Shown: positions 1-12,731 of the stretch, piece after piece | Numbering within the stretch: the first letter of the stretch is position 1 | How the letters are laid out: every line of letters starts with the position of its first letter | Notes under the pieces: generated by a model | The model's input: only the letters and a program-made list of their open reading frames with translations | What the model was told of the DNA's origin: nothing | Database searches by the model: none | Position numbers and translations under genes: made by a program | DNA from: Embiotoca jacksoni | Lineage: Eukaryota > Chordata > Actinopteri > Embiotocidae | DNA length: 64,000 bases | Direction of reading: 5' to 3' | Assembly: GCA_022577435.1 (NCBI GenBank) | Contig: JAKOON010000018.1 | Location: 2,470,282-2,534,281, forward strand

Positions 1-600
1 CAAAAGTACACATCTCATGTCTGTTGCAGCCAGTATGAAGAAAGATTGGATTACACTGATTATAAGCAAATTGTAGATGCAAACGTCTTGTAATCAGTCC
101 AGAAAGTGAAAGTGAAATGAAGCTGGCTTCTACAGCAGAACACTGATCGACAGCAGATTTCCAAATCTGCCATGGACTACTGCAAGCTTTTTGACTAGCC
201 CTCAAAGTCCCATGACCTTTAATTTTTGTTTATATATGTGTAGCCCTGGTAGCTCATAGCTTGAATGTACAACATAATCACAATTTCATGTTGCACATTT
301 TGTGGGGGAATTTTGAGTGTTGGGGAGGTTGTTGGCATACTTGAGGGTCGGTCATAATTTATCTGGTGTAGTTGTATTTTCCATTATTTTGAGCTTTAGA
401 ACACCTATATTGCTCTCTGCAGTAGTTCCAGGATTGCAGCATTGTGCATACAAGCTCTCTGACATCCCTTGTGAGGGCACTCAAATGAAACAGAGCCCAT
501 GTTAATGGTGTTAAGTTAAACGTACTATAATACGTTTAATGTGAGCAAAGTCTATTTAAACGTGTCAGTTTAAACACATTATTATAAGACCAGACAGGTG
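1..600. other. Unassigned AT-rich DNA
   Basis: No gene, RNA or repeat is recognised here. Open frames are at most about 60 codons and look like chance frames. The segment ends where the decayed LINE begins on the minus strand. Confidence 0.6.
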
Positions 601-614
601 CTTAAATTAAAACC

Positions 615-1885
615 AAATTCAAACAGTGGTAATTTCAAGTAAGCACACACAGACTCTTTGAAACTTCCTCCTGCTAATAAAGTCCATCTTTAAAAAACTA
701 AGCCAGTAAGCAATTGTTTGATAGAACCAGAGACCATTGATGTCCCGCAGGATGTCTTTCTCCACTACCTTTGGTGGTATGTCCCAGTGAGACTCGGAGT
801 CTTTTATTTTTCTATACACTATCCAAGCCACTTGCCGATTCTCCTCAGTGTCCCAGCTTCCATTTTACACCCTGCTACTCAGTTCTGAACTATTTCAGGG
901 GGAGCTTTGCACAGCCTGTACCTTGAGTCCTATCTGTTGTGGTAGTTCCCTGCCTCCCTGGATCTGCTGCTTACAGAACCTGCTCTTGCGCTGCTATGAT
1001 CAGAGCCTCTGAGCTTGTCATTCAGGTCGACCTTTTCAAGCCAATGGTTTGATCTCTTGATTTCATTCACTTCCTCTATCTGCCGCTGACACGTCCCAAG
1101 GAGGGTCTTGATCTTCCACAACATTTTCTCTTCCTCCTCATCACCCTCTGTCTTCCACTGTCAGAGGCACTCTCTCAGAAGTTCATCGCAGGGGGGCATC
1201 TTCATGATGTATTCATGGATGCTCCTTGTTTCATAATGTAAAGTAGTTTTTACATTCACTAATCCTTGTCTCCTTAATTTAGTTGCTCATAAAGTCTCAG
1301 AGGGATGAACTTTGGGTATAGGTATTCTCTGAAGGTAATTGGTTGTGGCTGACCTCCTTGCTTCCTCATTATGACTCCCATTGGCCTGTGGGATATCCAG
1401 GTACTTTTAGCTTCCCTGCTATCCTTCCTGCTATCTATTGAGTATGAATGACCTCCTGATGTAGATCCTGTTAAGGTGGACCAATACGCTGATGTCTCGT
1501 CCATCACTTGAGAGCTTGATCCATGTATAGGAGGTGTCAGGTGGTCCTTCCAGCCCTGAATCTGTACCCATATCCACTTTTTGCGGTGGTCTGGCAAAGG
1601 AGGTTTCGGTCTTTGAAGAACAGAAATGTGGACAGTGGATCAACTTGGTATATCCTGCACTTCATGGTGACTTGTGCGATTGCCTTGGAGTTGGCTTTAT
1701 AGGTTGTTTTCCACAGTCCCATTGAGTATTTCATGACGGATGTCAGTGGTAATGTTATCCATTTATAGTGCCAAGCATTCTTGTATCCATGTGTGGGGCA
1801 CTGAGTTTTAGGCTTTCTGATTGTCAATCCAGGCAGTGCTCAGGTTGGTGTGGTCTTGGATGATTTTGAGTCAAGGTCATCGATT
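615..1885 (-). pseudogene. R4/Rex6-like LINE ORF remnant (reverse transcriptase to C-terminal region)
   Basis: A decayed non-LTR retrotransposon read on the minus strand, from 1885 down to about 615. Near 1875-1780 the frame gives HTNLSTAWIDNQKA, a stop where a tyrosine codon is expected, then NSVPHTWIQECLALYK. This is a typical reverse-transcriptase stretch of fish LINEs that end in a restriction-enzyme-like endonuclease. It continues with GLWKTTYKANSKAIAQVT and KSGYGYRFRAG near 1700-1540. In a shifted frame the active-site neighbourhood survives only as SYTWIKLSS near 1530-1510, where LLYMDDIKL-type sequence is expected. LRLYEQ lies near 1300, CQRQIEEVNEIKRSNHWLEK near 1095-1035, and DIPPKVVEKD near 780-750. 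At least three frameshifts and several stops make it non-functional. The 3' end of the ORF is missing. The R4/Rex6 assignment is from memory. A fragment of the missing 3' end type lies at 18.1 kb. Confidence 0.75.
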
Positions 1886-2560
1886 TGTTTTCAGTTGCTT
1901 ATCTGAGTCCAGGCATGGACAGATTATGGGATAAAAGACCAATGAGCACAGACAAGAGCAAGGTCCTTCATCTCTACCAAATAGGACCACCAGACTGAAA
2001 TAATTATAATTTGGACATTTTGTGTCCCTTTATTGTCATCGGGAGTTTCCTTGTGGTTATTTTGTGTTTTTTTTTTGTTTTTTTTTAATGTTGCTTGTAA
2101 GTGTTTTGTATGTGTGTCATAATCCCGTGAAACCTTGTGGTAATTTTGAGTCCTCTGTACATGGGAGCAAAAACAAACAGTATTTAACAATAACATATTT
2201 TGAGTTCTTCTGTCAGTGCATCATGGGTAAGCTAATCCTAACACTCACACTTTATATTACATTTGTAACAGAAGATTATGGTAGGTTGTAGTTAATGCTT
2301 TACTTGTGCTCCTAAATCAAATTGTAAGTACACAATGTAAGTATAAAGTGAAATACTCAAACTGTAGAGCCCTGGTATATAAAGACAGTATATATAAAGA
2401 GTGACAAAGTCTACACCGGGAGGAGTTCAGGGTGTTTGAATGCTTCAAAGACAGGACTTTCACCCACAAGACTGCTGTTTGTATCCTGAAAACCCAAAAG
2501 TCAGCGATGACTTATTTTAACTGATGTACGGAATTTAACTTATGTCAAGTCCAAAACATA
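1886..2560. other. Unassigned DNA
   Basis: Contains a T-rich run near 2063-2087 and no recognisable gene. It may include the decayed 5' part of the adjacent LINE, but I cannot align it. Confidence 0.5.
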
Positions 2561-2589
2561 ACCTACATAACTAACTAGCTTATTTTAGC

Positions 2590-2665
2590 CTGTACAACAG
2601 TCTTTTCCAAACCCTAACCAAGTAGTTTTGATGCCTAAGCTAACCGAACTGGAACCGTTTCACAA
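2590..2665 (+). repeat. Short dispersed CCCTAACC-type fish repeat, copy 1
   Basis: The text 'aaaccctaaccaagtagt' followed by 'gatgcctaagctaaccgaac' matches the style of a repeat seen twice more here (6.5 and 42.7 kb). All share a 'tttt-g-tgcctaa' core after an A/C-rich stretch. It is not telomeric because the units are not exact TTAGGG repeats. Confidence 0.4.
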
Positions 2666-5289
2666 CCATGTGTTAAATATGGTACTAATGACATTTTAGC
2701 AGATGAGCTATTCTGTCCTTTGGGTATGAGGATGCGTTGGTTTGAAAGGATTATAAAACGGGATGGAGGGAGTGATGGAAAAATATAACAGTGGGATTCT
2801 GAAGCATGTAGAAGACCATTAGAAACATTGAAAACCCAATTGAATATGGATTTTTAATTATTTTCTCTGATGAATTTGGAGAAAAGTAAATTGCTCAATT
2901 CTTGTAAATGGTAAGACAAACCTCAATAGGAAAGCATTTTGAATGACATGAAATGATCATATTTCCAACCCCAGGCAGTTTGAATGTAAACTCCTCTACT
3001 GCATATTCATCACTGTCGCAGACTGCGGCCTTGGATTGCATTATGGGACAAAAACTCCATTTGATTCTCCAATAGTTGCTCTTTTTTTGTGTTGCTTAAA
3101 AATCATTGACGCGAGAAAATCTGGGCAGCATCAGGCTGCATCATGTTTATAGATGTGTCTTTGGTGGCATGCAACATACATTTTGAAGTCCTAATTCCTC
3201 CTCCACGGCAAACTTGTGGTTCACCAGAGAGCCAAGTGCCTCCTTGGAAATGATTCAATTTTTAACAGGCTAGGAAGGCCTAAACCCAACAGATGTACCC
3301 CAGGAGAGGGAGATTAAGACACAGGAAGAGAGAGTTAGCTAGAGAGCAAAATGAAATAAAAGCTAACTCAGACATTAAATATCAGACCACATCTCTCAAC
3401 CAGGAAGCATTTTAACCTTAAAAGCAGGAAGATGAAATATAATGTTTAATTCAAGTGTTTCTAAAAACATCCACTTTCAAACGGTTTGCAAGCCCTGTTC
3501 TTAATCCTAAATCAATACACCTGCACCTGAAGAATCAAAAACAGCCTCATAGCTTTGTGTTTTAAAAAGGTTTCTCCATAAAGTAAGAATCCTTGTCCTT
3601 TTTAAATCTTAGAGCAGAGCAGACTGTTGTTTTGACCACTTGGGTCCATGGGCACAGCATGCTTCATCTACTGAGGCAGAGATATACAATATGCGTATGG
3701 AGGAGTTATTTATGATTACAATATCATGATTATTTAATAGGTCAAACCCAGCCCCCTGTTATAGGGTGTGATGTTAAATAATAAATCAAAACTGTATAAC
3801 AGATACAATATATTAAACTTCCATTGTAAACTTGTATGCTGATTGTTAATAATTGCCACCTATATTGTATGCAATCTAAAACAATAATAAACATTAAAAT
3901 ATGTGATTTAAAAGGAGTTCAACCACATAAAATGACATGACTACAATATGTTACAACGATAATGCATGACGAAAATTAAGTTTTCAATTTCACAAAAGAG
4001 GATAAAGTCAACAGGATTTAGCTTTAAATCAGCCTCTTCTGCTAGCCTTAACAGGAGAATAAATGGCAGTTTGTTCTTTTATGTGTTTTCTGGTTCTTGT
4101 GAATTTTTAATGTTTTTTTCCACAAAAAAAGCACCAATTTCTCTGGATTATTGTTTTCTGTAGTCAGATAACATTTCCAAAAGTCAGATCCTCATGTCAG
4201 ATTTAAATGTTCAACTCAGTTTTGATCAAATGTGTAGTTACTGCTTTTCAGCTTTGAAGACAGCTTCAGACTCAAAACTCTACAGACAATACTTGGCACT
4301 TCATTTGTTATTGAAATGGAGCACAACATGTTGGAGCAGCAGTCGCTTTGTCTGAATCACTAGAATTGTTTCCATTTGAATGGAACAGGTCAGAAAAATG
4401 TTGAATCACAGCAGCCTCTGCTCTCTGTCAGAGAAAGACAGACGGTGCTCATGTTCGACAGTGACTGGATTGCAAAAGCAATTCAAACTGTGCAACTGAA
4501 ATAATTTTTTTTTATTTTCTTTTTTTTCAGCTACCGCAGACACATCTGCTCTGTAAATCACTTGTCCTGTTTTCTTCTTTGGGAAAAACATCAGAAATCA
4601 AAAGGACAGAAAATCCATTTGATAGTTTTTGGTCTTATGATGGCACCCTGGAGTTTTATATTAATTAAAAGTTCTCCATCTTTTAGTTGGAGCAAAAATA
4701 GTTGCTACACTGCTGTGTGATAGAATTAAAGAACATCAAACTGAAGAACATCTGTAGATTACAAAATAATGTGCTTTAAAATATTATCACATACTCTCAT
4801 AGAACATCATCACCCTGCTGGGGGTCAGCCCCAGTAAGCCCTTATGTCCAAACCAACAATACATTCCTTGCAGTAGACAAGTGTGCATGCATGTATAATG
4901 TGTGTGTGTGTGTGTATGTATAATGGATTATCTATTATAACTATAAAACTGCCTTTCTAAGTATGGAATTACTAGACTTCACAGCAACAAAAGGTCAATA
5001 CCTCCACAGTAGTGTCCAGTTATGTTTGAGAGAATCTGATGGTTACCTCTGAGAGCCAAATGAGTGCTAAAACATGAGAACCATCACCACCACTTCAGTC
5101 ACAACAGGGATCATCAGTAGAAACAGAACGTGCACCTCATTAGAGGTAGAGGTTCTTGAACATTTAACTCACAGCTGAGGCCGTCCATGCTGTGCATTTT
5201 AGCATTAAGCACTTATCAGTTTAATTACTGTTGGTCATGTATCACAGTGGATGAGCTTGATTTGGGCTAACAAAGCCCAGGACATGCGG
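2666..5289. other. Unassigned AT-rich DNA
   Basis: No gene or known repeat recognised. A short TG run (about 9 units) lies near 4901-4918. Open frames are under 66 codons and look like chance frames. Confidence 0.55.
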
Positions 5290-5327
5290 CTCCTGTTTAT
5301 TCCTACCAAAGTAGGAGTAAACAGGAG
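5290..5327. repeat. Near-perfect hairpin, 17-bp arms
   Basis: Arm CTCCTGTTTATTCCTAC (5290-5306), loop CAAA, arm GTAGGAGTAAACAGGAG (5311-5327). One mismatch (A:G position) in 17 pairs. It could be the core of a decayed MITE or a cruciform-prone site. No flanking duplication is evident. Confidence 0.8.
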
Positions 5328-6455
5328 TTTTTATAGCTTTACTTTTAAAATGAAAACTTTCCTTTTTGATAAAGCTCAGAGTTATGGCTGGCTCAGGTAA
5401 CACTGAACCAACACTCAGTTATGCTGTTATAGGTGTAGGTTTCTGGGGGACCTCCCATGATGCACTGAGCTCCTTCCCTCAATGCACTCCTTTGACCATG
5501 TTATTCCTACATCAGAATTAGAGGAGCTGTTTCCAACAGTTTCTGTAGCTTTCTGAAAAGGCCAGACTGACATTCATACCCACTTCATGCCATGATTGGA
5601 GACTGCAGTGAAAAATGAGCAATTCACTTCACTCAAATAGAGTCCATTAGATTGTATTTATAAATGAGTGCATTATCTCCTGAGCAAACCAGTATCAAAA
5701 ATGTGCTGTTGGGCCTCCGTTTTACTCCTATCGAACATGGAAGTTATGTTAGTTTGTCAGTTATTCAGAGACCACTCAGTACTATAGAGCTGAATTGGTA
5801 ACCATTTTGATAATTGATTGATCATTGTTGAAATGTATAGTCAAAGTGTCTAGTTATTTTACCAGTTTTCAATTACTGCAAACTCAAAATTTATAAAGAA
5901 TACATGCCAAATACTAATCAACCAAGGTACTTAACTCAGTGTAAAAATGTCAGTGTGTCACATCACAGAGTGTGGTGACTTTTTTTTTAAGTGGGTCAAC
6001 TTTGAAAGGTTTGTCAATCGTCTTCTATAATCATACATTGTAAATATGTCATTTTATTGTCGTTTAGAGTAGTTGCTTTCGCTTCTATAGGCAGAAAAAA
6101 CACTAACTATCATGCTTTTTATTTTAAAACTGACTACTTGTGACTTGACAAACTGACTTGCAGGCAACACCACCTATTCTCTTCAACCCTCTGAAACAAA
6201 TCTTTGCTCTGAATTGGGCTTTAGAGTCTTGCAATGGTATCGCTTTACATTGCCATCTGCCAAATACTAACCAATCAAGGTGCTCAATGTGTCACATTGT
6301 GAAATGAGAAGTTGGGTGACATTATAGAGCAACAGGATTGATATAGGTAGCAGGTTGGATCGACAAAACTTTGGACTTGTTTGCGATTTGTTTTCTTTGT
6401 ATGACAGAACTGTTATTGGTTTGTCAACAATTTGATATTGCTTCTTTTAACCATG
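5328..6455. other. Unassigned AT-rich DNA
   Basis: Nothing recognised. 'aaatactaatcaaccaaggt' near 5911 recurs as 'aaatactaaccaatcaaggt' near 6263, so the two stretches may be copies of one short repeat. Confidence 0.5.
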
Positions 6456-6625
6456 ACTATTTCATAACCTTAACCCAATGTGTAGCATTGGTACCATGAT
6501 AATTCATGTCCCCTAACCTTAATAACATATTTATTCTAACCAAAACCATAATCTTTCCCTAAACCTAACCAACATGTTTTTGTGCCTAAATCTAACCAAA
6601 CCTATCGTTACCATGGCATTGTCAC
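6456..6625 (+). repeat. Dispersed CCCTAACC-type fish repeat, copy 2
   Basis: The longest of three copies here: 'taaccttaacccaatgtg', 'tttccctaaacctaacca' and 'gtttttgtgcctaaatct' occur in order. The core is shared with 2.6 and 42.7 kb. No coding capacity seen. Confidence 0.5.
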
Positions 6626-7624
6626 ATCATTACAATGAATACCTCATAACACTGTTACACTCCGACATGCATCATATAGCTACGTGGGTAAGGACAAACC
6701 ACCTATATAACTTTTTAGATTGGAGGGCTTGTTGTTGTGTCAAAAGGGAAAAAAAAAAAAAAAAGTCACATTTAATTAATTGGCAGTGTGGAAAAAAAAT
6801 ATATGTCACTGTGTTGCCTATTATACTTGAATTTATTATCATATTTAAGTACCATTGATGACACAACCTGACATGAAGCCATGTCAAGGAATTACATGTT
6901 ATGAAGCACTCTGAAGGGCATTTAATAATATTGAAACTGAGAATAATTCTCTACTTAACACATATTTGAAGCACCTCAGTTAGCTTGTCTACAGACAAGT
7001 GAGAGGAGAGGCTGAAGGTTATGGCACCAGTGGAAAAACAGAAAAATGGGAACTGATTATGAGTTATAAAAAAGAGAAACAGTCTCATTATCTCTCCCTT
7101 GTTCTTTGATGAGTTCACAGGGGAGCTTATTAGTCTCATCACACGCGTCAATTACAAATGCAGCCCCCCCTCTTTACTGACTAGTTTATTTGATTATTTT
7201 TCTTACCTTATCTCGCCATCAGGTGATGTGTGCTGAACTGTATTTATATGGTGAAAACCTTCTGATTATAGCATGTCAACATTCCTGGAAGTGAGCACAT
7301 TTTGGAAGGCCACCCACGAATATGTCTGTGGGTAGGAACACTGGCAGAGAGAGGTGGGATAATTGACTGTCACTGGAGTATAACACATGGCTCAGAGCCT
7401 CGTGAAGAGACAGCTCCATATTTATTATAGAAGTTACATGGAAGAACTGCTGGACGCCTCTTTAAAATAAATAAATAAAAAATAAGCATGGAAAAGTTCA
7501 GATGTACCTTTAGGTGACCACCTTCACATAAATGTTGTTAGTTAGGGTGAAGCTGTCATGATGCAAAGTATTTTACTTAATTCATTCAATTATAAACGCA
7601 TATGGCATCAGAAAGAAAAGAAAA
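6626..7624. other. Unassigned DNA with an A-run
   Basis: Contains an uninterrupted A run at about 6749-6764. It could be a retroposon tail, but no body was recognised upstream. Otherwise nothing seen. Confidence 0.5.
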
Positions 7625-8615
7625 AAACTTCACTTTTTGCACACTTTCTTGTGTTATATATTAGTTTTACATGAATGAATTTGTCATTTTTGCACATCAA
7701 TTGACACTCAATACCCCATAATGACTAAGTCATTATATGCTTTTAGAAAATGTAGCAAATGTATTCAATTATAAATTCATGACTGAAATCCCTTATTCAC
7801 CAAAGCATTCAAATTGTGTGTCGTGGCTCTTCGTATTCAGTCTGCCAGTTTTATCGTGTTTGTTTTTATTAAACCTTCAGAAGTGTCTAGAAACTGATGT
7901 CCCATCAGTTTCACCTGCGGCAAAGTGAATGCATAGCACACAGTTTAGAACGGCACATACCAGTCGGTGTAAGGTCACACAATTCACACTACATTTGAGG
8001 ACAAAAAGTGAGCCATGAAGTCCAAGGTACTCTCTGTAGACCTAAGGTCAAGTCTCAGTTAGCAAGAAGAGCCTTGGTCAGGGAGGTGACCAAGAACCTA
8101 ATAATCAATCAGCATTAGAAATGCTCTGCAGAGATGGGAGAAGCTACCAGAAGGACAACCATTTCAGCAGCACTCCATCAATAAGCCCTTAATGGGGCTT
8201 GACAGAAGAAGAAAACTCTTGATTAAAACAACTTTTGACAGCCTGTTTAGAGTTTGTCAAGCATCATTTAAAAGATTTCTGTGAGCATGGGGAGAGAGCG
8301 TCTTGGCACAAAAATGTAACTGTTTTGGCTGAACTTGTAGCACTTTGTCTGGTTAACAGCAGACTCTGCTTATCACCTGCTAATACCATCCCTATGGTGA
8401 AACATAGTGGGAGTAGCATCATGCTATGGTGCTACTTCTCAGCAACAGTGATAGGGGGACTTATCAAAACAATGAGAAAAACTGCCCAAATCCAAATATG
8501 TAAAGCATGTAGAGAGTTACCCAAAAAGACTGGAAGCACTGAGGTGAAACAGGTTTTATTACATTAACGGTCTGAATACTTAAATCAGTTTTTATCTTGG
8601 TAGTATTTTCTTTAT
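7625..8615 (+). mobile_element. Tc1-like DNA transposon remnant, family T1 copy 1
   Basis: Both outer segments and a broken transposase are visible. The left end has 'tttgcacactttcttgtg' followed by 'actcaataccccataatg', typical of a fish Tc1-like end. The body near 8075-8170 reads 'gtcagggaggtgaccaag' and 'ccagaaggacaaccattt'. The transposase in the + frame from 8235 includes TACLEFVKHHLKDFCEHG, and later ANTIPMVKHSGSSIMLW, the stretch just after the first catalytic region in this family. The region with the first catalytic Asp is mangled. The second and third (QQDN, DLNPxEH) are deleted. 'ggtctgaatacttaaatc' near 8562 marks the right end. Inactive. Related copies lie at 34.8 and 39.6 kb. 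Confidence 0.8.
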
Positions 8616-9418
8616 GAAATATTAAACACAAAAATGTGCACGAGAAGTAAAGGGGTCCGAATTTATTGACATATTTAGGACAATACCATGAAGCAGTTTC
8701 CTCGCCTGGTGTCTCCAGTTTGTTCAACATTCTCATACCTCGGTGACGAATGTGCAGTTTGTCATAGCCTTCCCAAATCAGCCATAAAACCATTACAAAA
8801 ATGATTAATTCAGGGTTGTTTCAGCAATTGGCAGGCCAGGCAGCTGCCCAGCTGGAGTTGCGCCAAAGACTAGGTTGAAATCCTTCGTAATTATTTTCAG
8901 ACCCCCAATCTGCTTTTAAAAATCCCTCTCTGCTGTACACTTTGCACATGATACTGTTAAAATAGAAAGTCACTGCTTGCTCTGCACCAAGCATCTAATA
9001 AAGAGAGGAGCCCACAGACTGTGGAAGGACACTCTGCTAGGGGCTGTCAAATCATTAACCTGCTGACTGTTGCTTATTTTTTGCAACCCCTCATTTCAGT
9101 TGCTCCTACTGCTGTAAAAGATTCATGGATTATATTTATCATGCAAACGTTATAATGTTATCCACATTATGAAGTCTGCAGTTCAGTCCCTCAAGTCATG
9201 CAGTAGTCAGTCCGGATCATGGTTTATTATAGTTTATCTCATCACTTTCATACAGCCATTGATGGTCTGAATCTACACATAGAATTTTTGTGATAATTCA
9301 TTAGTTTTCCCACACTGTGAATTCCCACTTGAAATATTGCTTTTGATCATGTTCAATGCTTCTCAAAAGTAGATATGGATGAGTCTTTGGATAATGTAAT
9401 GATTATACAGCTTTATAG
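8616..9418. other. Unassigned DNA
   Basis: No gene recognised. 'ggcaggccaggcagctgccc' near 8830 is reminiscent of hAT-type repeat text, but I cannot define an element. Confidence 0.5.
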
Positions 9419-9751
9419 CAACCCGGCGTCATGGCAAAGCTTGAAATAGACACGCCCATCCACTACAGCAAAACGTGAGATAGCTACGCTTGGTGACATC
9501 TGGGCGCGACTGTTACACTTTTTCCTGTAGTGGACAAAAATGAAACCTACTAAATGCTTTGAACCATGTGATTTAGAGGAAAGCTAAAATATTAGCAAAA
9601 ACACATGGTTGGGGTTAAGAAAAAAAAACACCTAAGGAGCAACTAATGTATATATATATATATATATATATAATACATATGAGTGACTGTCTCATATTTT
9701 GCTGAAGTGGACAGGCGTGTCTATTTCACGCTTTGCCTTGACACTGGGTTG
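9419..9751. mobile_element. 333-bp inverted-repeat element (MITE) with 61-bp arms
   Basis: The left arm 9419-9479 starts CAACCCGGCGTCATGGCAAA. The right arm 9691-9751 is its reverse complement with about nine mismatches by eye (roughly 85 percent identity). Both arms share GAAATAGACACGCC. The interior is AT-rich and non-coding and includes a (TA)n run. No clear target-site duplication is visible, so the superfamily is not assigned. The long arms suggest a non-autonomous DNA transposon. Confidence 0.8.
9649..9672. repeat. (TA)12 microsatellite
   Basis: Perfect TA run inside the inverted-repeat element. Confidence 0.95.
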
Positions 9752-9905
9752 TTTATTACCCTCAGTTTGAAACTTTATTTGGTATAGCAGGTGTTTCTTC
9801 ATACTACAATACCCATGAGCATTACTTTAATTCTTGATGTTACAATTCCAAACAAAATACACTCCACAGAGTTCATTCACATCTGATTAAACAGTGTGAC
9901 AGACA

Positions 9906-10193
9906 TGTTGCCGTCACTGTGGGTTCTTCCGGTCCAAACGAACAACAACGAGCTCAGTACAAACGGAAACCGTGTTTATTTTACATAAACAATGTTCTCC
10001 TTTACTTGTCCTCTCCTGCCGAGCATTCGAGTGTACGCCACACGTCCTGTCCGCAGCCAGCCTACTGCTCTGTGTCCTCAGGAGTGCGACCTCGTCTGGT
10101 GACCTGCTAGTCTTTTTATGTGGAGAGAGACAAATCAGTGATTGCCCAGTGGTGCCAATTAAGCCTCTTGCAGGTACCGTTCCCTGAACCACA
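9906..10193 (-). mobile_element. Possible solo LTR
   Basis: On the minus strand this 288-bp block begins TGTGGTTCAGGGAACGG and ends GGCAACA, giving TG...CA termini. A TATA-like CATAAAAAGA lies near 10120-10111 and an AATAAA signal at 9980-9975, in the order expected for a compact LTR. No exact target-site duplication is visible (agaca left, aacag right). Open frames in the block are incidental. Which retroelement it came from is unknown. Confidence 0.5.
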
Positions 10194-11809
10194 AACAGAT
10201 TTTAAAATACTTACTGTTTCCTTAGGTTCTCTGCAAAGTGTAATCTTTGGCTTTGACACATTGTCAGAAGCACATAGAACAAACAATTAAGCACACTGAC
10301 TGGCTGTTTCATACTGTAATGTACCTTTGGAGTCAGAGTTCATTTCTCTCCTGAAGCTTTTATGCACACTGGCTTATACTGCAGACTGAGAGAACACAAT
10401 ATTATTTAACTCTCTTTTTGATCTTTTATGCCCATTATTCAACCAGGAAACTTTGCTATTGATTCCAGGTTTGTGGATGAAAATTCCCCCAAAAAAGGAA
10501 AAACATCAAAGGGGCTCAGACCGAAGAAGAAATCTTAAAGAGATACTACAAACCATCTCATTCCCTCAACTAAATATTAATATCCAATCAAGCCATTATC
10601 AGAACTAGCAGTTTGCTCATGTCTCAATTCAACATAAAGTGTATTCCAGTGTATTTTCATATTTTAATAATTTGTCATTGTTTTAATGATATTATTCACT
10701 TAATGTAAAGCATTAAAACATGAGATGGTGGATTCAGTGGATCATGTTTTTGTTTTTTTTCCCTTAATTAAACACGAGATAAAAAAAATGGAGGATACTG
10801 AGGCTGCTATAGCTGTTTGCATTTGGTACATAACACACACATAGAGACGCTGTGCAATAACAGGTGCTTCAAAGTTAATGACATTCAGTACTATGTGATT
10901 AAATAGGCTGAATATGCTTAAGCTTTTAAAATATTGAATTGCCAACAAGAATATGTTTCAGAGTCAGTATGTGAATATGTTTAGGCCTTACCTTATTAAA
11001 TAACCTGCAAGCAAATCTTGTTTCAGCATAACAGATTCATCCAGAAAAAGAAAAGAACAGTCAGTTTGAATATGAATTGAATATTCGTCCTTTTGTGAAC
11101 TGAGCTTATGAATGACATGTGCTCATGATTAGTCTTAACATGGTCATTTGTAATCATCAGTTTTAGAAAAAAGAGCCATAGCTCATGTGAAATAATGTAT
11201 TGCACCCCTCGCTCATAAATATGATTAGTGTGTCGTTAAGCAGTGCAGAATGTCAGGGGAACGTCCATATATTTCATGTTGCTTGCTCGGCTTTATGCAG
11301 TCAGAGAGAAACAGCAGAACACTGTAAGTTAGATGGCACTAAGCAAGCAAGCGGCAGGAGCCCTCCCTCTGCTTCCACAAGTGTCAAATGGGCCAGGGTT
11401 CTTTGACACTGCTATTACTGCACTGAGATGAGATCTATAAAGGTCTGATGGATGGACGACCAAAAACTGCTATGCCACTATGGTGAAGGCTGAAAATCAT
11501 CAGAAGAAACACGACTCAGTACGGCCACTAAAGGACCGATGCAGCTGAAAGTATTGATGAAATGGCCAGGTGATGCCATTACTTATCTGCGAAAAGGTTT
11601 GTTTGTAGAGAAAATACACGACTCATTGTTATGCATTTTCATTTTCGACCACGTCACCAGTGACAATGCTACATACCGAGGGAGCAGGTTTGGTTTGACA
11701 AATGATCAACTCATCAGAGGCTTGTTCAACTTAATCAACCCGCAGCCACTGCTCACCTGTGCCTCATAGCAGAACATTGCTAACTAAGTGAGATTGTGAT
11801 AGTGGGAAA
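10194..11809. other. Unassigned DNA
   Basis: No gene or repeat family recognised. Open frames are at most 76 codons with no motif. The last few hundred bases may be the untranslated left side of the Tc1-like remnant that follows. Confidence 0.5.
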
Positions 11810-11810
11810 C

Positions 11811-12065
11811 ATGGCATCAGAGCTAAGTGAAAGTGACAGAAGTCAGATTGTTATTCTAAGTAAAGAGGGGCTGTCACTGATTGAGATGAAATTGTGGCCC
11901 GAATGAAGATGTCTAAGGGGCAGTGCATGGAGCTAAACAACTTTAGCTTAGTTGTATCCAAAGTACAATGAGGCAGACCAAAGGTGATAACACCATCAGA
12001 AGATCAATACATGAAGCTTTGTTCACTGAAACATGGAAAAACATACATATTGGTGTATGTAAGGA
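11811..12065 (+). pseudogene. Tc1-like transposase N-terminal fragment, family T5
   Basis: An ATG at 11811 opens MASELSESDRSQIVILSKEG, resembling the helix-turn-helix DNA-binding start of Tc1/mariner transposases. After in-frame stops and frameshifts, GRPKVITPSEDQYMKLCSL appears at about 11971-12027, the GRPK-type linker of these proteins. The DDE catalytic domain is absent, so this is a 5' fragment. Sequence to about 12300 shows no further match. Confidence 0.6.
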
Positions 12066-12731
12066 GACAAACAGACGAGAGAATGACACTATAGTGGATC
12101 AAACTCACAATATGTATAATAAATCACCCATCCCATTAGAGGGCATCATGACAGAGACCAAACATACAGCTAGACTAAGGAAGTACTACATCTTCAGCCA
12201 CAAGAGGAACAAGGAGTTCTGCAAAGGATGGTAAGAACCTCTCAGCATCATGGACTCAGCCGTGGGTTTCAGACTAGAAGAGTAGTGATATGATTCAGTA
12301 CTGCTAATTTACATCACTCTTACACAAACAGTTAGAAAAAGGCAATATCAGTATCAGCATGTTGGTGTTAAACGTTTGTCTTATAACAGAGTCGTATACA
12401 GAATGTATGACGTAAATGTGCTGCTCACTAGAACCTTCTGAGAGGAACAGCTTTTTGTAGGGGTCTTCTGTGGCCTGTTTGAGAAGTCCTTCATACATAA
12501 TATACTGCATATAACTATAAATTAAGCGTATTCATAATGAGGAAGATTTGTTCCATCACATTCCCTCTTTATTTGTATGGGTGAGTATGTAGTATTCCTG
12601 CTGCTTTTTTTTTTTTTTTGCATTGCATCCGCTTTCCCAAGCTGCCAAAATCATTCATTTATAATCTTGTCATCACTGCCTTCGCCCAGTGATCTTTTTG
12701 CACGCGTTTTTCAAGCAACCCCTTTTACACG
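12066..12731. other. Unassigned DNA
   Basis: Nothing recognised apart from a T run near 12605-12619. Confidence 0.5.

Noticed and set aside
2596..2650. CCCTAACC text as interstitial telomeric repeat
   Set aside because: Units are irregular (ccctaacc, cctaagc, ctaaccg), not tandem TTAGGG. It matches the dispersed fish repeat at 6.5 kb instead.
9914..10192. 92-codon minus-strand frame as a small protein
   Set aside because: Coincides with an LTR-like block that has promoter and polyadenylation signals; the frame has no domain.
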